From Candidatus Zemynaea palustris (GTDB taxonomy: Bacteria; Vulcanimicrobiota; Vulcanimicrobiia; Vulcanimicrobiales; Vulcanimicrobiaceae), in NCBI GenBank assembly GCA_003134695.1, contig PLCB01000006.1, positions 99,039 to 163,038 of the forward strand: a stretch of 64,000 nucleotides of DNA, given 5' to 3'. Of the stretch, positions 33,300 to 41,860 are shown piece after piece (the first letter of the stretch is position 1; every line of letters begins with the position of its first letter). The notes beneath the pieces are model-generated. The model worked only from the letters and a program-made list of their open reading frames with translations, searched no databases and had not been told where the DNA came from. The position numbers and the translations under genes were made by a program.

Positions 33300-34196
33300 T
33301 CAGATGGCTTTGCGCCGAGGCGGCGCCGAGATGGCGATGGCGTCGTTGGCGTAGGCGCGTATGTACTGGAACGACACAAATCCGTAACCCTTGTTACCGA
33401 AGCTCGGGCCGAAGCTGTTGCGAAACACGAAATACCCGCCGCCGGGGAACGAGCGCGATTCGCGGAAGCCGACGAGGTCGATCGAATGACCGTCGAACAT
33501 CGGCGGGTTGGGGCCCGAGTTGGCGCTCCGCGGATAGTCCTTGAGCAGTGGAACGCCGTCGACGGTCAGCGTGGCGAAGTTATTGAGCCACCAGATTCCG
33601 GTGGCCACCGGACGCCCGGAACGCAGGATAGCGAGCGTGTTTTGCAACTCCGCAGCGGTCATCCCCGTCGTGTTGTCCCAGACCTTAACGGTGGTGAACG
33701 GATACTTCAGCGGGAACATCGCCTGAGCCGCAGCAACGGTGGCCTTGCTCGGCGTTGCGGGGTGTTGGGGATCGTACGTCGCGCGATAGGGCATCTCTCG
33801 TGCGGTGGCAATGCCCCACGCCTGATACCCGCTTATGAACTTGGTGAAGAATCCGCCGTCGGCATCTTCGTTGGTTGCCTTGTTGCCGGCCCAGTTGAGA
33901 TACTCTTCCGACAGATTGCGCCCCCCGCGCGCGCCTAGCATCCCGGCCTTCTGGTATTCGATCAGAAAGGTCGTGGCAAAGACGGTGCAGGTGCCACGGT
34001 TACCCTGATTGCGCACGTTCAATCCGCGTTGCGTGATCTTGGGCCGCAGATCGACTTCCGGCGCGAGACCGGAAACGAAATGCTCGATGAAAACGCGAAG
34101 GGTGGGTACAGCGGGGCGCCACGCGGGCGACGCGGCCGGCGCGACGCCGGTGAGCAGAAATGTCAACGCGAGGAGCGAAGCGGGAACCTTGTACAT
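33300..34196 (-). CDS. secreted papain-like (C1-fold) peptidase
   Basis: 298 residues with a signal peptide (to about residue 21, APA). The catalytic Cys lies in VRNQGNRGTCTVFATTFLIEYQ (papain NQGxCGSCWAF), the His in MFDGHSIDLVGF, and the Asn in YFVFRNSFGPSFGNKGYGFVS. All three catalytic positions are present. Little of a pro-region is visible (about 25 residues), so control may differ from plant papains. GGAGG precedes the ATG. It is followed, in transcription order, by the cysteine dioxygenase on the opposite strand. Confidence 0.85.
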   Translation of the reverse strand: MYKVPASLLALTFLLTGVAPAASPAWRPAVPTLRVFIEHFVSGLAPEVDLRPKITQRGLNVRNQGNRGTCTVFATTFLIEYQKAGMLGARGGRNLSEEYLNWAGNKATNEDADGGFFTKFISGYQAWGIATAREMPYRATYDPQHPATPSKATVAAAQAMFPLKYPFTTVKVWDNTTGMTAAELQNTLAILRSGRPVATGIWWLNNFATLTVDGVPLLKDYPRSANSGPNPPMFDGHSIDLVGFRESRSFPGGGYFVFRNSFGPSFGNKGYGFVSFQYIRAYANDAIAISAPPRRKAI

Positions 34197-34239
34197 TAGC
34201 TTGCCTCCTTACCGATGAGCTCAACTTCTCCGCGGCGCA

Positions 34240-34656
34240 CTACTTGGCTGCGATCGGAGGACCCGTATGCGACCAGTCGCCGGGTGGGTCGGGGACCGTC
34301 ACGAAGTTGAGATAATAATTGTCCTTGAGCGTGCAGATCTGGTTTAGGCCGGCGCCCAGGACAGCGATCGACGAGTTACACGCGACGTCGGGCTTTCTCT
34401 GCACGACGAGCGTGGCCAGGGAGTGGCCGTGATGGTAGTAGACGTTTTGAAATTCTTTGTCGTTCGATTGCAGCAAACCCACGGCGTGTTCCAGAGCCGC
34501 AACGCGAGCGTCCAACGTCGCGACGACCGGCGCGTTCGGCATGGCGCCCCCCGCGGGGGCCGCCGATGCGACCGGCCTCACGAACTGGACCATCTGTAGT
34601 CCGAACAAGACGATGACCACCCAGCGCAGGGCGGCGAGCTCGACCGATGGCTTCAT
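34240..34656 (-). CDS. membrane-anchored or secreted protein, unknown
   Basis: 138 residues. The ATG at 34656 has an excellent AGGAGG site. One N-terminal hydrophobic segment (LRWVVIVLFGLQMVQFV), a short coiled stretch (ATLDARVAALEHAVGLLQS), then a domain with two Cys (VACNSSIAVLGAGLNQICTLKDNYYLNFV), perhaps disulfide-linked. It lies 43 bases upstream of the papain-like peptidase on the same strand, so a role as its partner or inhibitor is conceivable; nothing in the sequence proves it. Confidence 0.7.
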   Translation of the reverse strand: MKPSVELAALRWVVIVLFGLQMVQFVRPVASAAPAGGAMPNAPVVATLDARVAALEHAVGLLQSNDKEFQNVYYHHGHSLATLVVQRKPDVACNSSIAVLGAGLNQICTLKDNYYLNFVTVPDPPGDWSHTGPPIAAK

Positions 34657-34737
34657 TTGAGTTCCTCCTAATTCAGCAAATCTACGGCTACGCATTCGGG
34701 CCCACATGGCGCGCGGTCCCCCATCCGAGCGAAGACC

Positions 34738-35523
34738 TCAAGCGGTAACGATCGTTCCGCGTCCGGCGAGCGCGCCGGCGAGCGCATCGGGCCCTGAGCC
34801 GCAAACGATCGCTCGTTTCGCGCCGCGCGAGAGCGCATCGAGGACGCTCTCCATCTTCGGCGCCATCCCGCCATCGAAGGTCCCGTCGCGCAAATACGCG
34901 CGCGCCCGCGCTGCGTCGAGCCGCTCGATGCCGCTCGACGGATCGTCGACGCGCGTGCGCACCCGGTCGACGTTGGTGATCACCACGTAGAGGTCGGCGC
35001 CGAGCGCTCCCGCGATCGCGCCCGCAGCGGTGTCGGCGTTGACGTTGAGCGCCGTGACTGCGTCGGTCGAAACCGCGAGCGGCGCGACGACGGGCGTGAA
35101 GCCGGCCTCCAAGAGCGCCGTCAAGAGCGGGATGCGCACGTTCGAGATCTCGCCGACGAAGCCGAGCGATTTTCCGCCGATGGGCGCGATCGGGCGCGCG
35201 ACCAGGACCCCTCCGTCCTCGCCGCTGATCCCGGCCGTCTCGATCCCGCGCCGCAACAGTGCGCGCACGAGCGATTTGTTGACCGCGCCGCAGAGGACGC
35301 GCTCGGTGACCTCCAGCGTCACCGCGTCGGTGATCCGTAGGCCCGCGATCCGCTCGCCTCCGATGCCCCGACCCGCCAGCTCGGCATCGATCTGCGGCCC
35401 GCCGCCGTGGACGAGCACGACGCGGTCCCCGGCGTTGACCCGCCCGGCGACCCCGTCGAGCAGGGGGTCCGGCGCATCCGGCCCGCCCATCGCGTTGCCG
35501 CCGTACTTCAGAACGAGGAGCAT
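34738..35523 (-). CDS. argB: acetylglutamate kinase ArgB
   Basis: 261 residues of the amino-acid kinase family; phosphorylates N-acetylglutamate, the second step of arginine synthesis. Seen: VLKYGGNAMGG, VLVHGGGPQID, the substrate loop GLRITDAVTLEVTERVLCG, LNVNADTAAGAIAGALGAD and GGMAPKMESVLDAL. Start ATG 35523. It is divergent from the rest of the arginine genes across the ARG-box region. Confidence 0.95.
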   Translation of the reverse strand: MLLVLKYGGNAMGGPDAPDPLLDGVAGRVNAGDRVVLVHGGGPQIDAELAGRGIGGERIAGLRITDAVTLEVTERVLCGAVNKSLVRALLRRGIETAGISGEDGGVLVARPIAPIGGKSLGFVGEISNVRIPLLTALLEAGFTPVVAPLAVSTDAVTALNVNADTAAGAIAGALGADLYVVITNVDRVRTRVDDPSSGIERLDAARARAYLRDGTFDGGMAPKMESVLDALSRGAKRAIVCGSGPDALAGALAGRGTIVTA

Positions 35524-35555
35524 GAGCCGAATTTCAGGCGCCTCCCGCCGAACCC

Positions 35556-35592
35556 CTTGCATTTTTATGCGTTTTATGAATAAATATGCATT
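35556..35592. promoter_or_regulatory. two ARG-box-like operators between argB and argF
   Basis: Two palindromic sites resemble ArgR operators (TGAAT-N4-ATTCA type): TGCAT-TTTT-ATGCG at 35558-35571 and TGAAT-AAAT-ATGCA at 35577-35590. They are 19 bases centre to centre, in the only AT-rich stretch of the region. A -10-like TAAATA (35581-35586) lies inside the second box, 7 bases before the argF ATG. ArgR, encoded two genes on, would therefore block both divergent promoters. Confidence 0.75.
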
Positions 35593-36564
35593 ATGCTCGC
35601 CTCAGCGGCAGACATCGCGCTCCGCGGCCGCAATTTTCTTCGGGTCAGCGACCTCTCGCCGCTCGAGATTGGGATGGTCCTGGCCGTCGCAAGCCATCTC
35701 AAGGGGGGCCGGGGCGCCGATCAACTTCCGCTCCTGCGGGGGCGCACGCTCGGGATGCTCTTCGAGAAGCCCAGCCTGCGAACGCGCGTTTCGTTCGAAG
35801 TCGCGATGACGCAACTCGGCGGCCACGCGATGATCGCGCAGGGGCAAGATTTCTTGGTCGGCTCGCGCGAGACGCCGGAGGACGCGGCGCGAGTTCTGTC
35901 GCGCTACGTCGACGCGATCGTCGTCCGCACGCACGCGCACGAACCGCTCGAACGCTTCGCGGCGGCCGCGACGGTACCGGTCATCAACGGGCTCTCGCAA
36001 ACCGCGCATCCCTGTCAAGCACTCGCCGATCTGATCACGGTCAAGGAACGCTTCGGAACGCTGACCGGCTTGCGTTTGGCCTATCTCGGCGACGCGCGCA
36101 ACAACGTCGCCGCGTCGCTGGCCGAGGCCGCGATGATGTGCGGAATCTCGGTCACCTTCGGCTGCCCGCCGTCGCATCGTCCGAGCGAAGCTTTTCTCGC
36201 GCACGTTCAACGCCTCGGGAAGCCGCACGGCGCGACGGTCCGCGCGTTCACGAGCGCGGTGCGCGCGGCGCGCGACGTCGATGTCGTCTACACCGACGTC
36301 TGGACGTCGATGGGCGAAGAACATCTGGCCGAACGCAACGTGGCGGCACTGCTGCCGTATAGCGTCACGCCCGAGCTGATGGCCGCTGCCGCGAAGCATG
36401 CGCTCTTCATGCACTGTCTGCCCGCGCATCGTGGCGAAGAAGTCAGCGCCGCGGTGATCGACGGCAAGCAGAGCGTCGTCTTCGACCAAGCCGAAAATCG
36501 GCTGCACGCCCAAAAAGCGCTCCTCGTCGCGCTTCTCACCGATCTCAGAGGGATTCCGGTATAA
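35593..36564 (+). CDS. argF: ornithine carbamoyltransferase ArgF
   Basis: 323 residues. Carbamoyl-phosphate loop FEKPSLRTRVSFEVA, HPCQALAD, ornithine-side motifs DVVYTDVWTSMGEE and FMHCLPAHRGEEV; the pattern is ornithine rather than aspartate transcarbamylase. No ribosome site precedes the ATG. With the -10-like box 7 bases upstream, the message is probably leaderless or nearly so. First gene of the plus-strand arginine operon. Confidence 0.95.
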   Translation: MLASAADIALRGRNFLRVSDLSPLEIGMVLAVASHLKGGRGADQLPLLRGRTLGMLFEKPSLRTRVSFEVAMTQLGGHAMIAQGQDFLVGSRETPEDAARVLSRYVDAIVVRTHAHEPLERFAAAATVPVINGLSQTAHPCQALADLITVKERFGTLTGLRLAYLGDARNNVAASLAEAAMMCGISVTFGCPPSHRPSEAFLAHVQRLGKPHGATVRAFTSAVRAARDVDVVYTDVWTSMGEEHLAERNVAALLPYSVTPELMAAAAKHALFMHCLPAHRGEEVSAAVIDGKQSVVFDQAENRLHAQKALLVALLTDLRGIPV

Positions 36565-37038
36565 ATGAAAACGCTGCGCCATCGCGCGATCCTGTCGATC
36601 ATCGCAACGCGTCCCGTCCACTCACAAGAAGAGCTCACGCGCCTGCTGCAAGAGGGGGGCTACGAAGCCACCCAAGCGACGGTGTCGCGCGACATCAAGG
36701 AACTCGGCCTGGTCAAGGTGCCGCTCAAGAACGGCAACGGTAACGGGACGCACTTCAAATACATCGAGCCCGGCTTCGGGAAGACATACGAGAGCCGATT
36801 GCATCGAGTGGTCGCCGATCTCGTGCGCAACGTCAGCGGGAGCGTGAACGATATCGTTTTGCGGACGCCGCCCGGCAGCGCGATGCTGGTCGCCTCCGCG
36901 ATCGACGAAGCGGCTTGGAGTGAAGTGATCGGAACGGTCGGCGGCGACGATACCGTGCTCGTCATCCTCGACGACCCCGCGCATCTGCCCGTGGTCAAGC
37001 AGCGCTTCCAAGACATGCGCTCGGAGAATCCGTTATGA
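36565..37038 (+). CDS. argR: arginine repressor ArgR
   Basis: 157 residues. The N-terminal winged helix has TQATVSRDIKELGLVKV; the C-terminal oligomerisation and arginine-binding domain has GSAMLVASAIDEAAW and GTVGGDDTVLVI. It starts directly after argF's stop and overlaps argG by 4 bp, so it is autoregulated within the operon it controls. Confidence 0.95.
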   Translation: MKTLRHRAILSIIATRPVHSQEELTRLLQEGGYEATQATVSRDIKELGLVKVPLKNGNGNGTHFKYIEPGFGKTYESRLHRVVADLVRNVSGSVNDIVLRTPPGSAMLVASAIDEAAWSEVIGTVGGDDTVLVILDDPAHLPVVKQRFQDMRSENPL

Positions 37039-38258
37039 GCACCATCGTTCTGGCATATTCCGGCGGGCTCGACACGTCCGTCTTACTGAAGCGCCATATC
37101 CTCGAGGGCAACAAGGTCATCGCGATGACGCTCGACCTCGGGGAGAGTGACGGCACCGCCGGCGAAGGCGCGCCGGCGGTGCTCGAAGCGGTGCGCAAGA
37201 AAGCGCTTGCGCTCGGCGCCGAAGCGGCGCTGTTGATCGACGCGAGGGAGCGCTTCATCGAAGAGATGGCGCTGCCGGCGCTGCGCGCCAACGCGTTATA
37301 CGAAGGGATGTATCCGATGTCGGCGGCGCTTTCGCGCCCGCTGATCGCGGCGCTCTTGGTCGAGACGGCGCACGAATACGCGGCTGACGCGGTTTCACAC
37401 GGCTGCACCGGGAAGGGCAACGATCAGGTGCGCATCGAGATCGCCGTTAAAGCGCTCGATCCCGCGCTCACCGCGCTCGCGCCGCTGCGTGAGAAACCGC
37501 TGTCGCGTCCCGATGCGATCGCCTTCGCGCGCGCCAACGCCGTCCCGGTTCCGCATACCGTCGAGCAGCCGTACTCGGTCGACGCAAATCTCTGGGGCCG
37601 TTCGATCGAAGCCGGCGTGCTGGAAGATCCCTGGACGGCGCCGCCGGAAGATGCGTACGCCTGGACCGCGTCGCCCGACCAACGGCCGGCGGCGCCCGAC
37701 ACCCTCGTCGTCGATTTCGAAGCCGGCGTCCCCGCGTACGCGGGCTTGCGCGGCGCGCGGTTGCTCGCGGCGCTCAACAAGCATGCCGGGATGCACGGCG
37801 TCGGCCGGATCGACTTGGTCGAGGACCGCATCGTTGGCGTCAAGTCGCGCGAAGTGTACGAGTGTCCCGGGTCGATCGCGCTGATCACCGCTCACAAAGC
37901 GCTCGAACGCCTCGTGTTGACGCGCGACGAGTTGCGCTTCAAGATGCTGCTCGACCAAAAGTGGACCGAGTTGACCTACGACGGCTTGTGGCCCTCACCG
38001 CTGCGTAAAGCGATCGACGCGTTCAACGCCTCGCTTGCCGATCGCATGACCGGACGCGTGCGCTTGCGCCTACACCAGGGGACGTGCGTCGCGGAAGGTT
38101 CGAGCTCGCCGTTCGGCCTCTATGACGAGCGACTCGCCACCTACGGCCGCGACGACAAGTTCAAGCACGATGCCGCCGGCGGCTTCATCCATCTCTGGGG
38201 CCTACCGGTCGAACTCGCTGCGCGCGTGGCCGGCGAAGCGCTCACGCCCGCCCCGTGA
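37035..38258 (+). CDS. argG: argininosuccinate synthase ArgG
   Basis: 407 residues; joins citrulline and aspartate using ATP. The ATP pyrophosphatase loop is VLAYSGGLDTSVLLK; SHGCTGKGNDQVRIE and EQPYSVDANLWGRSIEAGVLEDPW are diagnostic, and SREVYECPGSIALI lies in the tetramer region. Overlaps argR and argH by 4 bp each. Confidence 0.96.
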   Translation: MSTIVLAYSGGLDTSVLLKRHILEGNKVIAMTLDLGESDGTAGEGAPAVLEAVRKKALALGAEAALLIDARERFIEEMALPALRANALYEGMYPMSAALSRPLIAALLVETAHEYAADAVSHGCTGKGNDQVRIEIAVKALDPALTALAPLREKPLSRPDAIAFARANAVPVPHTVEQPYSVDANLWGRSIEAGVLEDPWTAPPEDAYAWTASPDQRPAAPDTLVVDFEAGVPAYAGLRGARLLAALNKHAGMHGVGRIDLVEDRIVGVKSREVYECPGSIALITAHKALERLVLTRDELRFKMLLDQKWTELTYDGLWPSPLRKAIDAFNASLADRMTGRVRLRLHQGTCVAEGSSSPFGLYDERLATYGRDDKFKHDAAGGFIHLWGLPVELAARVAGEALTPAP

Positions 38259-39673
38259 GCGACTCCCTGCAGTGGGGCGGGCGCTTTGAGGCCGCCCCCG
38301 ATGCGCCATTGCTGGCGTTCGGATCGTCGCTCGAAGACGACTTGGTGCTCGCCGCGTTCGACGTCGCGTGCTCGCAGGCGCACGTCGCGACGCTGGCCGC
38401 GTCCGGGATCATCGACGTCGGGACGGCGCACGCGCTCGACGCGGCGCTGCGGATGATCGCCGACGAGATTCCGTCGGGCGAGTTCGCGGCGCAGGCGCGC
38501 GCCATCGGAGCCGAAGACGTCCACGGCGCGATCGATGCGCGCGTTCGCACGATTGCGCCGGCGGCGGGTGAATGGCTGCACGCGGGACGGAGCCGCAACG
38601 ATCAAGTCGCGACGACGCTCGCGCTCTACGCACGCGACCGGGCGACCCGTGGGGCGCGCATCTGCGCGACGATCGCGCAGTTTGCGCTCGCGAGTGCCCG
38701 GGAAGCGCTGGCCGACGAAACCGTGCTCGCCGCGACGACCCATTGGCAGCCGGCGCAACCGATCTTACTCGCGTTTTGGCTCGGCGCCGTCGCGGAGATG
38801 TTCCTCCGCGCGACGCGCCGCTTCAACCGCGTCGCCGCCGATGCGCGCGAATTCTGTCCGCTCGGGTCCGGCGCGTGCAGCGGGTCGACGTTACCGCTGG
38901 ATCGCGGCGTCGCCGTCCTCGAACTCGCTTTTGGCGCGCCGTCGCGCAACGCGCTCGACGCTATCGGCGACCGCGACGTCGCGCTCGACTTGCTGCACGC
39001 GGTCGCGCGCGCGACGCTCTCGGCTTCGCGAGTCAGCGAAGAATTGGTTCTGTGGTGCGCGCCGGCGTTCGGCTATGCGCAGCTCGACGACGCTGCTTCG
39101 ACCGGCTCGAGCTTGATGCCGCAGAAACGCAATCCCGATCCGTTCGAATTGGTGCGCGCCGCCGCATCCTCGGCGAATGGCTCATATACGGCCGCACTCG
39201 CGTCACTCGACGGTCTCGCGCTCTCGTATCACCGCGACCTGCAAGAGACCAAAGCGCAAGTCATTCGCGGGACCGAACGAGGTCTCGCGGCACTTGGGGC
39301 TTTCGCCGCTGCGTTACCACACGTTCGCTGGAACGCCGAAGCGATGGAAAGCCGCGCCGGCGACGGCTACGTCGTCGCGACCGATATCGCCGACGCGCTG
39401 ATCGCGTGCGGCGTCAGTCCCCGCGAGGCGCACGCGCTCGTCGGGAACGCGGTCGGCGTCGCCGAAAAGGCGGGGCGCGCGCTTACGCAACGTGACCTGA
39501 CCGCGCTGGCGAAGGCGGCAAAATTAACGGAAACCTTGAAGGCACCGCTCGACGCGCTCGCCTCGGTGCGCGCGAAGCAGACGAGCGGGTCGACGTCGCC
39601 AGATGCGGTCGAACGCGCGCTCGACGAGCTCGAAGAAGTGCTCGAGCGCGAAACCGGGAACAGTCCAAGATGA
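38255..39673 (+). CDS. argH: argininosuccinate lyase ArgH
   Basis: 472 residues of the fumarase/aspartase superfamily; releases arginine and fumarate. Seen: LQWGGRFEAAPD at the N terminus, GEWLHAGRSRNDQVATTLAL, THWQPAQPILLAFW with the general-acid His, and the signature GSSLMPQKRNPD with the catalytic Ser. GTG start inside a 4 bp overlap with argG. Confidence 0.95.
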   Translation: MSDSLQWGGRFEAAPDAPLLAFGSSLEDDLVLAAFDVACSQAHVATLAASGIIDVGTAHALDAALRMIADEIPSGEFAAQARAIGAEDVHGAIDARVRTIAPAAGEWLHAGRSRNDQVATTLALYARDRATRGARICATIAQFALASAREALADETVLAATTHWQPAQPILLAFWLGAVAEMFLRATRRFNRVAADAREFCPLGSGACSGSTLPLDRGVAVLELAFGAPSRNALDAIGDRDVALDLLHAVARATLSASRVSEELVLWCAPAFGYAQLDDAASTGSSLMPQKRNPDPFELVRAAASSANGSYTAALASLDGLALSYHRDLQETKAQVIRGTERGLAALGAFAAALPHVRWNAEAMESRAGDGYVVATDIADALIACGVSPREAHALVGNAVGVAEKAGRALTQRDLTALAKAAKLTETLKAPLDALASVRAKQTSGSTSPDAVERALDELEEVLERETGNSPR

Positions 39674-40650
39674 CGCGCGTCCACGTCGTCGGGGCGGCCG
39701 GCTATGCCGCCAGCGAACTCATTCGCCTTCTGGAGCGACATCCGCACTTCCAACTCGGCGCGCTCGAAAGCGCGTCGCATGCGGGTCAACCGATCGCCGC
39801 GCACGTTCCGCTGCTGCGCACCTTCGATCGCGCCTTCGATCCGCCCGGCACCGCCGACGCGCTCCTGCAAACGGGGGATGCGGTCGTGCTGGCCGGTGGC
39901 GCGGAGAGCGCGCGCGAGCAGGCCCCGAGGTTCTTGGGAAAGGGCGCGCGGGTGGTCGATCTTTCCGGCGCATTTCGTCTGCACGCACACGCGGGCGAAG
40001 CCGTGTACGGTCTACCCGAACGCCACCGCGACGCGATCGCGCGTGCGCGGCTCGTCGCAAATCCGGGCTGCTACCCGACGGCGACGTTGCTCGCGCTCCT
40101 GCCGCTCGCGCCGTTCGCAAGCGATATCGTTCAGCTGATCGTCGACGCGAAGAGCGGCATCACCGGCGCGGGGCGCAATCCGACGACGGGCTCGCTCTTC
40201 GGTGAGGTCGACGGTGACGTTCGCGCCTACGGGCTCGACGGCCACCGGCACCAACCGGAGATCGAACAGGAGTTGATCGGCGCAGGAATCGTCGCACCGC
40301 TCGTCTTCACGCCGCACGTCGTTCCGCTGAAGCGCGGAATGCTCGCCGACTGTTACGCGCTCTTCGCACGCGAGCCAAGCGACGACACGATCCAAGCGGC
40401 GTACCGCAAAGCGTACGACGGGAATTCCTTCGTTCGGCTTCTCCCGGCGGAGCGCGCGCCGAGTTTGGTCGCGCTCGCAGGGACCAACGACGCCGAACTT
40501 CACATCAGCCGTCGCGGGCGCGTCGTCCGCGTGCTCTCGGCGCTCGACAACCTAGGGAAGGGCGCCGCGGGCGAAGCTCTTCAGAACCTCAACCTCATGT
40601 TCGGTTATCCGGAGGAGTGTGCACTCAATGATTGCGCCATCGTCATCTAA
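39670..40650 (+). CDS. argC: N-acetyl-gamma-glutamyl-phosphate reductase ArgC
   Basis: 326 residues; reduces the product of ArgB with NADPH. Rossmann start VVGAAGYAASELIRLLERHP, the catalytic Cys in LVANPGCYPTATLLAL, and TPHVVPLKRGMLADCYA. The usual LALPHG segment reads VVLAGGAES here, a local departure. Overlaps argH by 4 bp and argJ by 23 bp. Confidence 0.95.
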   Translation: MTRVHVVGAAGYAASELIRLLERHPHFQLGALESASHAGQPIAAHVPLLRTFDRAFDPPGTADALLQTGDAVVLAGGAESAREQAPRFLGKGARVVDLSGAFRLHAHAGEAVYGLPERHRDAIARARLVANPGCYPTATLLALLPLAPFASDIVQLIVDAKSGITGAGRNPTTGSLFGEVDGDVRAYGLDGHRHQPEIEQELIGAGIVAPLVFTPHVVPLKRGMLADCYALFAREPSDDTIQAAYRKAYDGNSFVRLLPAERAPSLVALAGTNDAELHISRRGRVVRVLSALDNLGKGAAGEALQNLNLMFGYPEECALNDCAIVI

Positions 40651-41860
40651 CGGGCAGCGCGAAGCGACCCGGTTGATCGAACTGCGCGGCGGCCTCGGCG
40701 CCGTCCCCGGCGTGAAACTTGCCGGCGTGCACGCCGGAATCAAGAAGCGCAAGCCCGACCTCGCGCTGATCGCGTTCACCGAAGATCAGAACGGCGTCTC
40801 GGTCGTGACGACCAACGAAATCAAGGCGGCGCCGCTTCTCGTCAGCGAGGAACATCTCGGAACGAGCGGGACCAAGATGCGCGCCGTCGTCTGCAACTCC
40901 GGCTGCGCCAACGCGTGCACCGGCGAGCGCGGCGACCGCGACGCGCGCGCAACGGCGCGTCAAGCCGCGGCCCTGCTTGGCGTCAAGCAAACCCAAGTCG
41001 TCATCGCCTCGACCGGTGTCATCGGCATCTATCTCCCGATGGATCGCGTCGCCAAGGGTCTCGAGCGCGCGGTGAAGGATCTCGAAGAGGGGATGGAAGC
41101 GTCGTACGACGCCGCCGAGGCGATCATGACGACCGACAACGAGCCGAAACTCGCCGCGTACGCATTTTACGACGGCGAACAGCGTTACGTCGTCGGCGGG
41201 ATCGCCAAAGGCTCGGGGATGATCGCGCCCAACATGGCGACGATGCTTGCCTTCGTGGCGACCAACACGCCGATGTCGCGCGAGGCGTTGCAAAACGAAC
41301 TGCGCGCCGCCAACGAGACGACCTTCAACATGATCTCCGTCGACGGCGACATGTCGACCAACGACGCGGTGTACCTGTTCTCACCGCGCGGCAAGGGTGA
41401 CGCGCCGCCGGGGTTCGCCGAGACGTTGCGCACCGTGATGCACGATCTGGCGTATGCGATGGTTCGCGACGGCGAAGGCGCGACCAAGACTGTCACCATG
41501 CTCGTAAGCGGCGCGCGCAACGATCTTCAGGCGCGATCGGTCGCGCGCGCGGTCATCAACTCGAACTTGGTAAAGACCGCGCTGCACGGCGAGGATCCGA
41601 ATTGGGGGCGCGTCATCGCCGCCGCAGGCAGCGTCCACGCCGGCCTCGACCCAGACACGTGGTCGCTCTACCTCAACGAGAAACTCTGGGTCGATCGCGG
41701 CGCGATCGAAGTTCTATCGGAGGCCGAGGCCCACGGTGAACTCGAGCAAACCGCCGTCCACCTGCGGCTCGATCTCGGTATCGGGGAAGCGACGGCGACC
41801 GCGTGGGGCTGCGATCTGTCCAAAGACTACGTCCGCATCAACGCGAGCTACCGCACCTAA
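40628..41860 (+). CDS. argJ: bifunctional ornithine acetyltransferase/N-acetylglutamate synthase ArgJ
   Basis: 410 residues. The self-cleavage site between the alpha and beta chains is in GSGMIAPNMATMLAFVATN (cut before Thr). VCNSGCANACTGERG and the C-terminal WGCDLSKDYVRINASYRT are typical. It moves the acetyl group from acetylornithine back to glutamate, so the pathway is cyclic. I chose ATG 40628, which lies 10 bases after GGAGGAG, over an upstream GTG. Whether it also uses acetyl-CoA cannot be told. Confidence 0.94.
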   Translation: MIAPSSSNGQREATRLIELRGGLGAVPGVKLAGVHAGIKKRKPDLALIAFTEDQNGVSVVTTNEIKAAPLLVSEEHLGTSGTKMRAVVCNSGCANACTGERGDRDARATARQAAALLGVKQTQVVIASTGVIGIYLPMDRVAKGLERAVKDLEEGMEASYDAAEAIMTTDNEPKLAAYAFYDGEQRYVVGGIAKGSGMIAPNMATMLAFVATNTPMSREALQNELRAANETTFNMISVDGDMSTNDAVYLFSPRGKGDAPPGFAETLRTVMHDLAYAMVRDGEGATKTVTMLVSGARNDLQARSVARAVINSNLVKTALHGEDPNWGRVIAAAGSVHAGLDPDTWSLYLNEKLWVDRGAIEVLSEAEAHGELEQTAVHLRLDLGIGEATATAWGCDLSKDYVRINASYRT

